DNA of 64,000 nucleotides from an uncultured Collinsella sp. (GCA_958437495.1 CAUBOH010000003.1:75692-139691); one strand, 5' to 3'; counted from the stretch's first letter, positions 47,136 to 55,324 are shown. Program-made: numbers and translations. The notes: generated by a model from the letters alone, not told the origin.

Positions 47136-47176
47136 GGATTGTTGTATATAGTCCGTTGGCATAAATACAACAATCC
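47136..47176. promoter_or_regulatory. 12-bp inverted repeat operator between adhesin and XRE gene
   Basis: Perfect arms GGATTGTTGTAT (47136-47147) and its complement (47165-47176), separated by 17 bases. The right arm touches the start codon of the XRE regulator at 47177, and the region is also the promoter of the divergent LAXTG gene. Likely the regulator's own operator. Confidence 0.65.
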
Positions 47177-47425
47177 ATGACTCTTTTTGTCATGGATACG
47201 AAGACGCTTCAGAAATCATTCGGCATGAGATGCAAAGAACTCCGCGCTGGACTCGGGTACAGCCAGGAGCAGTTCGCCAATTTGATTGAGATGGATCGTT
47301 CTTACTACGCGAGCATTGAAGTCGGTCGGCGTAATGTCAGCCTTTCCAACCTCTGTAAAATTGCCAATGGATTCAACATGTCAATTGCTGCGCTTATGAC
47401 TGGTGTCACCGATATAACGGATTAG
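47177..47425 (+). CDS. XRE-family transcriptional regulator
   Basis: 82 residues. A single Cro/CI helix-turn-helix: FGMRCKELRAGLGYSQEQFANLIEMDRSYYASIEVGRRNVSLSNLCKIA. No further domain. No ribosome site precedes the ATG at 47177 or the Met codon at 47192, so the message may be leaderless. The operator-like palindrome directly upstream suggests autoregulation and control of the divergent surface-protein operon. Two tandem terminators follow. Confidence 0.85.
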   Translation: MTLFVMDTKTLQKSFGMRCKELRAGLGYSQEQFANLIEMDRSYYASIEVGRRNVSLSNLCKIANGFNMSIAALMTGVTDITD

Positions 47426-47459
47426 TCCATCAATCAGCGAACGAAGTGAGCGAATAAAT

Positions 47460-47641
47460 CGGCGGCGTAGCCGACGGCAAGGACACGGTACGTGGCCGCG
47501 CAGCGAGCTCTGCGAGCGAAGGGGGCAGCATCGCTGTCCCCTTTCTTTATCGGCGGCGTAGCCGACGGCAAGGACACGGTACGTGGCCGCGCAGCGAGCT
47601 CTGCGAGCGAAGAGGACGGCATCGCCGTCCCTATTTCTTTA
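47460..47641 (+). repeat. Two tandem 91-bp units, each ending in an intrinsic terminator
   Basis: Units at 47460-47550 and 47551-47641. The first 62 bases are identical. The ends form stems GGGGGCAGC-atc-GCTGTCCCC (one G-T pair) and AGGACGGC-atc-GCCGTCCCT, i.e. changed on both arms, and each is followed by a T-rich tail. They terminate the XRE transcript and may be a recurring structured element. Confidence 0.7.
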
Positions 47642-47668
47642 TAGATGTATTTCTCTATTAATTGGTTT

Positions 47669-47831
47669 CACCAAAATGGGTATAGCACAAGCTTCTGAAC
47701 AGGCGTTTTTATCAAAAACTCAAAGCAGTCGAATCATCAAAATGGTGACATTTTTTACCCTAAATGGGGAAGCGCTTCACCAAAATGGAACCGACTAACG
47801 GCTGTTGAAAACTTTTTATCCCCAAAATGGT
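47669..47831. repeat. Four iteron-like CACCAAAATGGTG sites
   Basis: Partial matches to the palindromic CACC-AAAAT-GGTG lie near 47669, 47736, 47779 and 47820, in an A+T-rich stretch with no gene. Such spaced sites are typical for an initiator or partition protein. The 300-odd bases around them (47642-47960) are otherwise featureless. Confidence 0.45.
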
Positions 47832-47960
47832 GATTTCCTGTTTTCAGTGGAAAACTCGGTAAGTTAAGTTATTTACTTACCAGATTTACAAACAAAAGCA
47901 GTTCTTAGCCCTAAAACCAGAACAGGTCAGAAGCAAAAATAACTCCTGACCTGCGATTTC

Positions 47961-48008
47961 TCTGGTGCCCCCGGGCGGATTCGAACCGTCGACACCCGCT
48001 TTAGGAGA
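47961..48008. other. Right attachment site (attR) inside tRNA-Arg
   Basis: Identical for 48 bases to 34442-34489. It overlaps the 3' part of the intact tRNA-Arg gene through the anticodon loop, so integration regenerated the tRNA. Confidence 0.9.
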
Positions 48009-48038
48009 GCGGTGCTCTATCCCCTGAGCTACGGAGGC
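47963..48038 (-). tRNA. tRNA-Arg (anticodon CCT)
   Basis: 76 bases with encoded CCA. Acceptor stem GCCTCCG pairs with CGGGGGC (one G-T), D arm GCTC/GAGC, anticodon stem CCGCT/AGCGG around CTCCTAA giving anticodon CCT, T-loop TTCGAAT. One A-C mismatch in the T stem. It decodes AGG and is the integration target of the neighbouring element. Confidence 0.93.
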
Positions 48039-48110
48039 ATGTTGTACTAGTGTAGCAGATTTACGCCGCTGTAATGCAGCGTATAGCCACTCTTCGGGGT
48101 AGTCATTGGG

Positions 48111-48144
48111 GACGTTCTTTAATGACTAGTCGTTTAAGAACGTC
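48111..48144. repeat. GGGGAC-type palindrome between tRNA and DUF956 gene
   Basis: GACGTTCTT (from 48111) pairs with AAGAACGTC (48136-48144) around a GACTAGTC palindrome. Same core as 51762-51797 and the ends of 1501-1731. Confidence 0.6.
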
Positions 48145-48152
48145 GCAGACGA

Positions 48153-48551
48153 CTAGTTGCCTTTGTGGAAGAGGCCTTTGATAACGGAAGGGATGCTCTT
48201 GGCGCCCTTGGCCGTCACATCGATAAAATCGGGCGAACGCACAAGCTTATCCTCGTCGACGTACTTGCGGACCGCACGAAGCGTCTCTTTGTCGTCACGC
48301 GTCGAAAACGTAAAGTGACCGTTGTCCTTGGTGAAGATGGCAAAACGCGTAATCTTCTTGGTGCCGCGCAAAACCTCGGCGGCAATATAGTCGACCTCGT
48401 CCCACGGGATTTGAATATAATCCTCGGGATTGCGCTCGTTATAGTACTCGAACGCCTTATTGCCCACCATCACGTTGCCGTGGCTGGTAAGCCCCATCAG
48501 GCAGGTTGCCGGCGTTGCCAGATCGACCGTGCTGTTCTGAGATTGCGCCAT
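48153..48551 (-). CDS. DUF956 family protein of the mannose PTS (ManO-like)
   Basis: 132 residues, soluble. The family occurs almost only at the end of mannose-family PTS operons and is thought to modulate their expression or activity. Matching features: an early LMGLTSHGNVMVGNKAFEYYNE, IQIPWDEVDYIAAEV and FAIFTKDNGHFTF. I start at the ATG at 48551 (GGAGGGCGAGG upstream). A terminator-like hairpin separates it from the IID gene, so it may be made at a lower level. Confidence 0.8.
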   Translation of the reverse strand: MAQSQNSTVDLATPATCLMGLTSHGNVMVGNKAFEYYNERNPEDYIQIPWDEVDYIAAEVLRGTKKITRFAIFTKDNGHFTFSTRDDKETLRAVRKYVDEDKLVRSPDFIDVTAKGAKSIPSVIKGLFHKGN

Positions 48552-48579
48552 GCGCGCCTCGCCCTCCAAATAAAACAAT

Positions 48580-48615
48580 CGGACCGCATCCAGTGTACCC
48601 ACCGGGTGCGGTCCG
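48580..48615 (-). terminator. Terminator/attenuator between IID and DUF956 genes
   Basis: 9-bp stem (48580-48588 with 48607-48615) followed on the minus strand by ATTGTTTTATTT. It would reduce read-through from the PTS genes to DUF956. Confidence 0.7.
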
Positions 48616-48671
48616 TTTCAATGGCTCAAAAGCCCTTGTCTAGCTACTCTCGGTCTTAAGCCGAAGCGTGC

Positions 48672-49592
48672 TTACATGAAGCCGCAGACGCGACCGATGA
48701 TGCCGACGGCGAAGAGAGCCAGGATGATGACGATCGGGCTGACCTTCTTCTTGAGGAGCTTGCAGACCAGCAGGGTCAGGCACACGGCGGCAAGGCCGGG
48801 GATGAGCTGATCGAGGTTGGCCTGAAGCGTGGTGACCTTCACCTGATCAAGGGCGTTAGCACCGATGGAGTTATACATCGTCAGTGCTTCCTTGACACCC
48901 TCAGAACCGGAGGGCAGGTTAGCCCAGTCGATAAAGGCGCCAGCAGACTGCGTGACCCTGGAGACGACCGGGGTGAAGGAGATGGACACCCAGCGCTCGA
49001 CCAGGGCGCCGATGATGAACATACCAAGGATGGAAGCACCCTCGGTGACCTTGCCCATCAGACCGCCAGAGAGGTCCTTGGCGATGGAGGAGCCGACCTT
49101 GTAGCCAAACTCCTGCGTGTACCACAGGAAGGCGTAACGGATGATGTTCCACGCGAAGAAGAACAGCAGCGGACCGGCAATGCTGCCGGACAGGGCCAGG
49201 GAAGCGCCCAGAGCGCCCAGAATCGGGCGAAGGGTGAACCAGAAGGCGGGGTCGCCGACGCCGGCGAGCGGGCCCATCATACCGACCTTGACGCCCTGAA
49301 TGGCGACGTCGTCGATCGGAGCACCGTTGGCGCGCTCCTCCTCGAGAGCGAGGGTAACGCCAATGACGGGGGCGGAAACATAGGGGTGGGTGTTATAGAA
49401 CTCCAGGTGACGCTTAAGAGCGGCAATCTGGTCATCCTTGTTGGTGTAGAGCTTCTTGATCGCAGGGATCATTGCGAAGCACCAACCGCCGTTCTGCATA
49501 CGCTCGTAGTTCCACGAGCCCTGAAGGAACTGATGACGGAAGCAAACCTTCTTGCGGTCAGCCTTGGTGAGCTGAATCTTGTTCTCTGCCAT
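48672..49592 (-). CDS. manZ: Mannose-family PTS, IID membrane component
   Basis: 306 residues. Works with IIC as the sugar channel for mannose, glucose or related sugars. Seen: RHQFLQGSWNYERMQNGGWCFAMIPAI, VKVGMMGPLAGVGDPAFWFTLRPI (the IID mark) and four C-terminal membrane segments. ATG at 49592 with AGGAGGGG; 16 bases after the IIC stop. Confidence 0.93.
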   Translation of the reverse strand: MAENKIQLTKADRKKVCFRHQFLQGSWNYERMQNGGWCFAMIPAIKKLYTNKDDQIAALKRHLEFYNTHPYVSAPVIGVTLALEEERANGAPIDDVAIQGVKVGMMGPLAGVGDPAFWFTLRPILGALGASLALSGSIAGPLLFFFAWNIIRYAFLWYTQEFGYKVGSSIAKDLSGGLMGKVTEGASILGMFIIGALVERWVSISFTPVVSRVTQSAGAFIDWANLPSGSEGVKEALTMYNSIGANALDQVKVTTLQANLDQLIPGLAAVCLTLLVCKLLKKKVSPIVIILALFAVGIIGRVCGFM

Positions 49593-49608
49593 ATGTATCA
49601 CTCCCCTC

Positions 49609-50427
49609 CTACTCGTAATCGTTCAGAATGTCGCCGAGCGGGTCACCGGAGCCACCGCCCATGCCGCCACCCTGCTTGGCCAGATCCTTAAGGCCAAGGT
49701 AGATGAGGGCAAGGGAGATGCCGATGAGGCCAAGGGCAATCAGCGTGAGCTGAGGGATGGCAGCAAGGACAAAGCCGAGGATGAAGAACGGCCAGGTCTC
49801 CTTGGTGGCCATCATGTTGATGACCATGGCGTAACCGACGGAAGCAACCATGCCGCCGCCGACAGCCATGCCGCCGGACAGCCAGTCGGGCATAGCGTTA
49901 AGCGCGTTGGTAACAGCCTCGGCCGGGATGATGCACAGAAGTACTGCCGGGATGGCGATACGAAGGCCCTGCATGAGGATAGCAGCGTACTGCCAGCGCT
50001 CGATGCCAGCGAAGTCGCCCTTCTCGGCGCAACCGTCCATAGCGTGAGCGATAGCGGTAGCCAGGGTACGGCAGATCATGGTCAGGAACAGGCCAGCGAC
50101 CGACAGCGGGACAGCGACGGCGATAGCGGCGGTAACGGCCTTGGCCGAATCAGTGGCGCCACCGTTGAGGGCGAGCACCATGATGATCGAAGAAGCGACC
50201 GAGGCCAGAGCGGCGTCAGGCGCGACGGCGGCGCCGACGTTAGCCCAGCCAAGGGCCATCATCTGGAGCGAACCGCCCAGGAGGATGCCCTCCTGAAGGT
50301 GACCGGTTACGAGACCGATAAGCGTGCATGCCACGAGCGGCTGATGGAACTGGAACTCATCCAGAATGCCTTCCATACCGGCAAGCAACGCGACAATCGC
50401 AACAAGCAGAATAGTGATTGCAGACAT
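49609..50427 (-). CDS. manY: Mannose-family PTS, IIC membrane component
   Basis: 272 residues with about seven membrane helices. Opening helix (ITILLVAIVALLAGMEGI), FHQPLVACTLIGLVTG, GGSLQMMALGWANVGAAVAPD, the conserved IIC signature, and a Gly-rich tail. Starts 18 bases after the IIAB stop with GGAGG. Confidence 0.93.
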   Translation of the reverse strand: MSAITILLVAIVALLAGMEGILDEFQFHQPLVACTLIGLVTGHLQEGILLGGSLQMMALGWANVGAAVAPDAALASVASSIIMVLALNGGATDSAKAVTAAIAVAVPLSVAGLFLTMICRTLATAIAHAMDGCAEKGDFAGIERWQYAAILMQGLRIAIPAVLLCIIPAEAVTNALNAMPDWLSGGMAVGGGMVASVGYAMVINMMATKETWPFFILGFVLAAIPQLTLIALGLIGISLALIYLGLKDLAKQGGGMGGGSGDPLGDILNDYE

Positions 50428-50445
50428 GTATCGGACCCTCCTTTA

Positions 50446-51435
50446 CTATGCTTGAGCGGCCAGTTCGGCCTTAGCTTTCTTCAACATGGCGTCGAGATCC
50501 TCGGAGGAATCCGAAGGAACCTTGCGGACCTCGAACTTGACGCCCTTGGCCTTGAGGGCCTCGAGAGTCTTAACGTCATCATCGCCCATAGCGACGGCGT
50601 TGGTGACGACGACCTTGCCCTTGGAGTGAGCCATGGAACCGATGTTGACTTCCTTGATGTCGACGCCGGCCTCGATGGCCCTGAGCAGATCCTGCGGGTT
50701 CTCGAAGAGCAGCATGGCCTTGGTGTCACCAAAGCGCGTGTCCTTGACAACCTCGGCCATCTTCTTGATGGGCACGACGTTAGCATGGACTCCCGGAGGG
50801 GCAGCCTGCTCGATCATGGTCTTGCGGAGCTCGTCGTGAGCAACGCCGTCGGAAACCACGATGATGCGGTTGGGGTTGATCTGCTTGGTCCACGTGGTGG
50901 CCACCTGACCATGAAGCAGACGGGTGTCGATACGGACGTGGGCGATCTTGATGTGCCCGTCGCCGATGACCGTTCCCGGAGGGATGGCGCCTGCAGGAGC
51001 AGCGGCGGCCGCAGCCGGCTTCTTCTCCTCGGGCTCCAGAGACTCGGGCTTGACGCGCACGCCAGCCTTAGCCTCAGTCACGAGATGTTTTGCGATCGCA
51101 TGTGCAGTGTTCTTTGCGTCAAAGCGCTGCGAATATGCCTCAATGAGCATAGGCAGGTTGACACCGGTGACGATAGCCCAGGAATCGTGGCCCTCGATGA
51201 GCCCGCTGATCTGGTTGAACGGCGTGCCGCCCCACAGATCAACGAGGAAGAGCACCTGCTCCTGGTCCTCGAAGGAAGCGACTGCCTCCTCGACCTTGGC
51301 ACGGAAGTCGTCGGGGCCCATGCTCGGCTCGAGCGAGACCACGGCTACAGACGGCTGATCGCCAAAGACCATCGAGCCCGTCTGCTTGATTCCAGCCGCC
51401 AAGTCACCATGGCTAGCAAGAACAATACTTACCAT
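50446..51435 (-). CDS. manX: Mannose-family PTS, fused IIAB component
   Basis: 329 residues. The IIA domain (1-~130) has the phospho-accepting His in VLASHGDLA near residue 9, then VDLWGGTPFN. An Ala/Pro/Glu linker (~135-160) joins the IIB domain (~165-325) with its His in RIDTRLLHGQVATTW. It carries phosphate from HPr to the sugar. I start at the ATG at 51435 with GGAGG; a GTG at 51438 is slightly too near. First gene of manXYZ. Confidence 0.94.
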   Translation of the reverse strand: MVSIVLASHGDLAAGIKQTGSMVFGDQPSVAVVSLEPSMGPDDFRAKVEEAVASFEDQEQVLFLVDLWGGTPFNQISGLIEGHDSWAIVTGVNLPMLIEAYSQRFDAKNTAHAIAKHLVTEAKAGVRVKPESLEPEEKKPAAAAAAPAGAIPPGTVIGDGHIKIAHVRIDTRLLHGQVATTWTKQINPNRIIVVSDGVAHDELRKTMIEQAAPPGVHANVVPIKKMAEVVKDTRFGDTKAMLLFENPQDLLRAIEAGVDIKEVNIGSMAHSKGKVVVTNAVAMGDDDVKTLEALKAKGVKFEVRKVPSDSSEDLDAMLKKAKAELAAQA

Positions 51436-51520
51436 CACATAACCTCCTTTTTGTCTACGTATTTCCTACACGACAATAAAGGAGTATACCTGTTCGTCTT
51501 GTGGATTTATAGCTAAATTC

Positions 51521-51532
51521 GCAAACGGTTGC
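51521..51532. promoter_or_regulatory. LacI/cre-like operator upstream of the mannose PTS
   Basis: GCAAACGGTTGC, a near-palindrome of the LacI/CcpA type, lies 86 bases upstream of the IIAB start. The 376-base region (51436-51811) is A+T rich and also has GTTTAAAC twice (51540 and 51698). No sigma-54 site is seen. Confidence 0.4.
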
Positions 51533-51761
51533 ATTATTTGTTTAAACGTCTAAGTTTGTTACAAATTGATTACGTTGCTGATTTACAGCTCATTGCCTGC
51601 TAAAACGTGATTTGTGATTACTTTTAAAGACATATACAGGCGCACTGTTCATTAATACCGCTTTTAGGTTAATCCCAATGCGCCCGCGTGCCGCTATTTT
51701 GTTTAAACAGACATAACTTGACTAATTGTATGACTTATGCTCTAGCGCAAGTAGTCGTTGA

Positions 51762-51797
51762 GGACGTTCTTGTTTGACTAGTCGTTTAAGAACGTCC
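51762..51797. repeat. GGGGAC-type palindrome between hypA and PTS operon
   Basis: GGACGTTCTT (51762-51771) pairs with 51788-51797; the arms extend further with mismatches (GTTGAGG / CCCCAAC). Near-copy of the element at 48111. It can end the hypA transcript. Confidence 0.6.
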
Positions 51798-51811
51798 CCA
51801 ACGGCTGGGGA

Positions 51812-52240
51812 CTAGACGATATGGAGAGGGTTGGCGGCGTCAACGGCGTCGGGGGCGTCGGAGAGGCCGTCAGGAGCAGCGTCTGCCGGGTCCTCGTCGG
51901 GGGTCTCGATCTGCTTGATCATGACCTCTTGGCCCTGGAGCAGATAGGTATCGCCGCTACCGCAATGGGGGCAGGTCTTGCCGTGCTCGACCGTCGCATA
52001 GTCGTGGCCGCACGCCTCGCAATGCGTCACGGCGTTGACAGGCTCCACGATAAGCTCCGCGCCCTTGGTGATAGGCTTTTTATCTGCCGCCCAGCGCCAA
52101 GCGTCGAGCAGCAAGTCGGAAACGACGCCCGAGACTTCGCCCAGCAGCAACGTCACGCTCGAAACGCGACTCACGCCATTGGCGCGCGCCACATTCTCGA
52201 CATCGCGAATGATGTGATAGACGATTCCCAATTCATGCAA
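51812..52240 (-). CDS. hypA: Hydrogenase nickel-incorporation protein HypA
   Basis: 142 residues. Metallochaperone delivering nickel in [NiFe]-hydrogenase (or urease) maturation. MHELGI gives the nickel-binding His2; the zinc site is CEAC ... CPHC with 12 residues between. A Glu/Asp/Ala-rich tail of ~30 residues follows the usual end. No other hyp gene is in the window, so it appears as an isolated member. Ribosome site is weak. Confidence 0.9.
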   Translation of the reverse strand: MHELGIVYHIIRDVENVARANGVSRVSSVTLLLGEVSGVVSDLLLDAWRWAADKKPITKGAELIVEPVNAVTHCEACGHDYATVEHGKTCPHCGSGDTYLLQGQEVMIKQIETPDEDPADAAPDGLSDAPDAVDAANPLHIV

Positions 52241-52408
52241 GATAAAAACCTTTCGACAGGGGTCGATGCGATGTCAATTCAACGTCAGCGAGCGGCAATC
52301 CAGGTGCCCCAGGTTGCCCCGAAACAAGGCGTCCGCTGGGCTTTTGCCCGCGGCGCCGAAGTTGAGGGGCAAGATGGGGTGCCTGGGCGCCGCGCAGCGT
52401 CGGCAGTG

Positions 52409-52430
52409 CCGCCGTTCGTTAGAACGGCGG
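52409..52430 (-). terminator. Stem-loop after the FAD oxidoreductase gene
   Basis: Perfect 9-bp stem (52409-52417 with 52422-52430) around GTTA, four bases past the stop. There is no T-run, so it may stabilise the mRNA end rather than terminate. Confidence 0.45.
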
Positions 52431-52433
52431 AAC

Positions 52434-55208
52434 CTAATGACCAAATTTAATCTTGATGGCGCGCTTGAGTGCGTACTTGCCCAGGCTAGGCAGCTTTTGC
52501 TCGTATTTGACCATCGTGGAGCACTCGGGGCGGTCGCGATCCAGGTGGATAGCGTCAAACGCGCACTTGGTGGTGCACAGGCCGCAGCCGATGCACTTGT
52601 TGGGGTCGACGATCGAGGCACCGCAACCCAGGCAACGGGCGGTCTCGGCGCGCACCTGCTCTTCGGTAAAGGTCTCGACGTACTCACTAAACGGCGCGGC
52701 CTTCTCGCGCTCGCGGTCCACGTGGGCCACCTCGCGGCTCGCGTTGTCGTAGCTCTCGATCACGACATCGTCGCGGTCGAGCGCGGTGTAGCGGCGCTGG
52801 TTGCGGCCGATGGTGAGCGTGGAGCCCGGCTGCACAAAGCGATGGATGGACACGGCAGCCTCGTGACCGGCGGCGATGGCGTCGATGGCAAAGCTCGGAC
52901 CGGTGTAGACGTCGCCGCCCACAAAGATGTCGGGCTCGGCGGTCTGATAGGTCTGGGGATCGGCAAGGGCGCCCTGGCCGCGGCCGAGCTCTACCTTGGA
53001 GCCTGCCAGCAGATCGCCCCACACAATGGACTGGCCAATCGACATGACGACACGGTCGGCATCGACACGGCGAAGATCGTTCTCGTCGTACTCGGGCGCA
53101 AAACGGCCCTCGCCGTCAAAGACACGCGTGCAACGCTTGAAGGTGATACCGCACACACGACCAGCCTCGTCCAGGTGAATCTCCTTGGGACCCCAGCCGC
53201 AGCTGATGTGGGCGCCGTCCTCAACGGCCTCGCGACGCTCCTCCTCGCTGGCAGGCATCTGGGCCTCGCTCTCCAGGCAGAACATCTCAACGTGCTCGGA
53301 ACCCAGACGGCAAGCGTTGCGCGCGACATCGATAGCCACGTTGCCGCCGCCCACCACGATGGTGCGGCCGGGCAGTGCATCGATCTTGCCACTGTTGACC
53401 TCGCGCAAAAAGTCGACGGCCACGGTCGCGTCCTCGGCGTCCTCGCCCGGAATACCGGCAAGGCGGCCGCCCTGGCAGCCAATAGCCACGTAGAAGGCCT
53501 TAAAGCCCTGTGCGCGCAGCTCGTCGAGCGTCACGTCGCGACCGACCTCCACGCCATAGCGGAACTCGGCACCCATCAGGCGAATGACCTCGACCTCAGC
53601 CTCGATAACGTCCTTCTGCAGCTTAAAGCTGGGAATGCCATAGGTGAGCATGCCGCCCGGGCGCTCGTTTTTCTCGAACACGACGGGCTTGTAGCCCTTC
53701 TCGGCCAGGTAGAAAGCGCAGGACAGGCCGGCCGGACCGGCACCGATAATAGCGATCTTCTGGTCGAAGCCGCCGGCACGCGTCGGGGTCACCACAGGTG
53801 GGACATAGCGGGTCGCGGCATCCAGATCGCGCTGGGCGATAAACTTCTTGACCTCGTCGATGGCCACGGCCTCGTCCACGCGACCACGGGTGCAGGCATC
53901 CTCGCAGCGGCGATTGCACACACGGCCGCAGATAGCGGGCAGCGGGTTCTCGCGCTTGATGAGCGCCAGCGCCTCGTCATAGCGACCCTGAGCCGCGAGC
54001 TTCAAATAGCCCTGAACGGCAACGTGAGCAGGGCAAGCCGTCTTGCAGGGAGCGGTGCCGGACTCGTGTGTCTCGATGCGGTTGTCGTTGCGGTAGTTGG
54101 GCGACCACTTGGTGTGATCCCACTTGGTGGCGTCGGGCAGCTCCTGGCGCGGATATTCGGGCACCTGTCCGCCCGCCTTTTTGCTGCAGAGCTTTTGGCC
54201 CAGCTTGGCGGCGCCGGCCGGGCACACCTCAACGCAGCGACCGCAGGCAACGCACTTGTCCTTCTCGACCTTGGCGACATAGGCCGAGCGCGACAGGTTG
54301 GGCGTGTTGAACAGCTGCGAGGTGCGCAGGGCGTAGCACACGTTGACGTTGCAGTTGCAGATAGCGAAGATCTTGTTCTCGCCGTCGATGTTGGTGATCT
54401 GGTGCACAAAGCCATTGTCCTCGGCCTGGCGCAGAATGTCGTAGACCTCGTCACGCGTCACGTAATGGCCGCGGTCGGTCTCGACCACGTAGTCGGCCAT
54501 ATCGCCCACGGCAATGCACCAGTCGGCGGGGTCGTCGGCGCAGCCCTCGCCCATCACACGACGGCTCGCGCGGCAGCTGCAGGTGCTGGCGGCATACTTA
54601 CCCTCGTATTTGTCGAGCCAATGCTCGATATGCTCGATCGGCACCGAGGTGCTCGAAGCATCGATAGCCTTCTCGACCGGAATGACGTGCATGCCGATAC
54701 CGGCGCCTCCGGGCGGCACCATCGGCGTGGCCTTGGACAGCGGGCCTTTGGATGCCTGTTCAAAGAACTTGGCATAGACCGGGTGCTCGTCGAGCTGGCT
54801 CACGCGCATGTTGAGGAACTCGGCAGAACCCGGCACCAGCATGGGCAGCACCCACTGCTTGGCGCGCTCGGGGTTTTCCCAGTTGTACTCGAGCAGGCCC
54901 GTGTAGCTCATGTCGTCGAGCATCTTCTCGATATCGGCCTCGGGCATGCCAGTAAGCTTGACCATCTCGGGCAGCGTATAGGGACGGCGCATCTTCATCT
55001 TGCAGAGCACTTCGGCCTGCTCGTCGGTCGCGGCCTCGGCAAACGACCAGTACTCGTAGCCCAGCAGCTCGTCGCGGTGCAGCAGGCGGTTGGTGCAATG
55101 CTCGCACAGTTTGACGATGGCCTCGCGCGGATGCTCCGGCAGCGGCGGCACGAACTCCGAACCGATGTCGGGCTCGGTGTAGCTAATCCCCGGTCCGTTG
55201 AGAATCAT
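52434..55208 (-). CDS. Multi-FeS FAD/NAD(P) oxidoreductase, GltD-like core with extra N-terminal domain
   Basis: 924 residues, probably cytosolic. Residues 1-~300 form an N-terminal domain with Cys clusters (CEHC, CSCRASRRVMGEGC, CNCNVNVC). A ferredoxin-type CVACGRCVEVCP follows (~305). Then a GltD-like part: CKTACPAHV ... CGRVCNRRCEDAC Fe-S domain, FAD site IIGAGPAGLSCAFYLAEKG and NAD(P) site VVGGGNVAIDVARNA. The C-terminus adds CLGC ... CIGCGLCTTKC. It should move electrons between NAD(P)H and ferredoxin or another carrier; the substrate is unknown. ATG at 55208 with AGAAGGGA. Divergent from a TetR gene with operator palindromes between. Confidence 0.85.
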   Translation of the reverse strand: MILNGPGISYTEPDIGSEFVPPLPEHPREAIVKLCEHCTNRLLHRDELLGYEYWSFAEAATDEQAEVLCKMKMRRPYTLPEMVKLTGMPEADIEKMLDDMSYTGLLEYNWENPERAKQWVLPMLVPGSAEFLNMRVSQLDEHPVYAKFFEQASKGPLSKATPMVPPGGAGIGMHVIPVEKAIDASSTSVPIEHIEHWLDKYEGKYAASTCSCRASRRVMGEGCADDPADWCIAVGDMADYVVETDRGHYVTRDEVYDILRQAEDNGFVHQITNIDGENKIFAICNCNVNVCYALRTSQLFNTPNLSRSAYVAKVEKDKCVACGRCVEVCPAGAAKLGQKLCSKKAGGQVPEYPRQELPDATKWDHTKWSPNYRNDNRIETHESGTAPCKTACPAHVAVQGYLKLAAQGRYDEALALIKRENPLPAICGRVCNRRCEDACTRGRVDEAVAIDEVKKFIAQRDLDAATRYVPPVVTPTRAGGFDQKIAIIGAGPAGLSCAFYLAEKGYKPVVFEKNERPGGMLTYGIPSFKLQKDVIEAEVEVIRLMGAEFRYGVEVGRDVTLDELRAQGFKAFYVAIGCQGGRLAGIPGEDAEDATVAVDFLREVNSGKIDALPGRTIVVGGGNVAIDVARNACRLGSEHVEMFCLESEAQMPASEEERREAVEDGAHISCGWGPKEIHLDEAGRVCGITFKRCTRVFDGEGRFAPEYDENDLRRVDADRVVMSIGQSIVWGDLLAGSKVELGRGQGALADPQTYQTAEPDIFVGGDVYTGPSFAIDAIAAGHEAAVSIHRFVQPGSTLTIGRNQRRYTALDRDDVVIESYDNASREVAHVDREREKAAPFSEYVETFTEEQVRAETARCLGCGASIVDPNKCIGCGLCTTKCAFDAIHLDRDRPECSTMVKYEQKLPSLGKYALKRAIKIKFGH

Positions 55209-55301
55209 GGTTGTCCCTTCTCTTGCCGCAGCCCGACGAGGCCGCAGCGCCCCTCTTTTTTTGCAGGCCGGGCATGCCCCCATGCCGTTCACCCGCCATT
55301 G

Positions 55302-55316
55302 TTGACATTGTGTCAA
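55302..55316. promoter_or_regulatory. TetR operator candidate 1
   Basis: TTGAC-attgt-GTCAA, a perfect palindrome with a 5-base centre. Only 23 bases from center to center from an identical-type site at 55325. Located between the divergent FAD oxidoreductase and TetR genes. Confidence 0.65.
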
Positions 55317-55324
55317 AAATAGTA

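Noticed and set aside
47583..47798. 71-codon plus-strand frame over the tandem 91-bp units
   Set aside because: It begins inside the repeat and runs through a terminator and iteron-like sites.
52266..55322. 1018-codon plus-strand frame opposite the FAD oxidoreductase
   Set aside because: Antisense shadow; the minus strand has all FeS and nucleotide-binding motifs.
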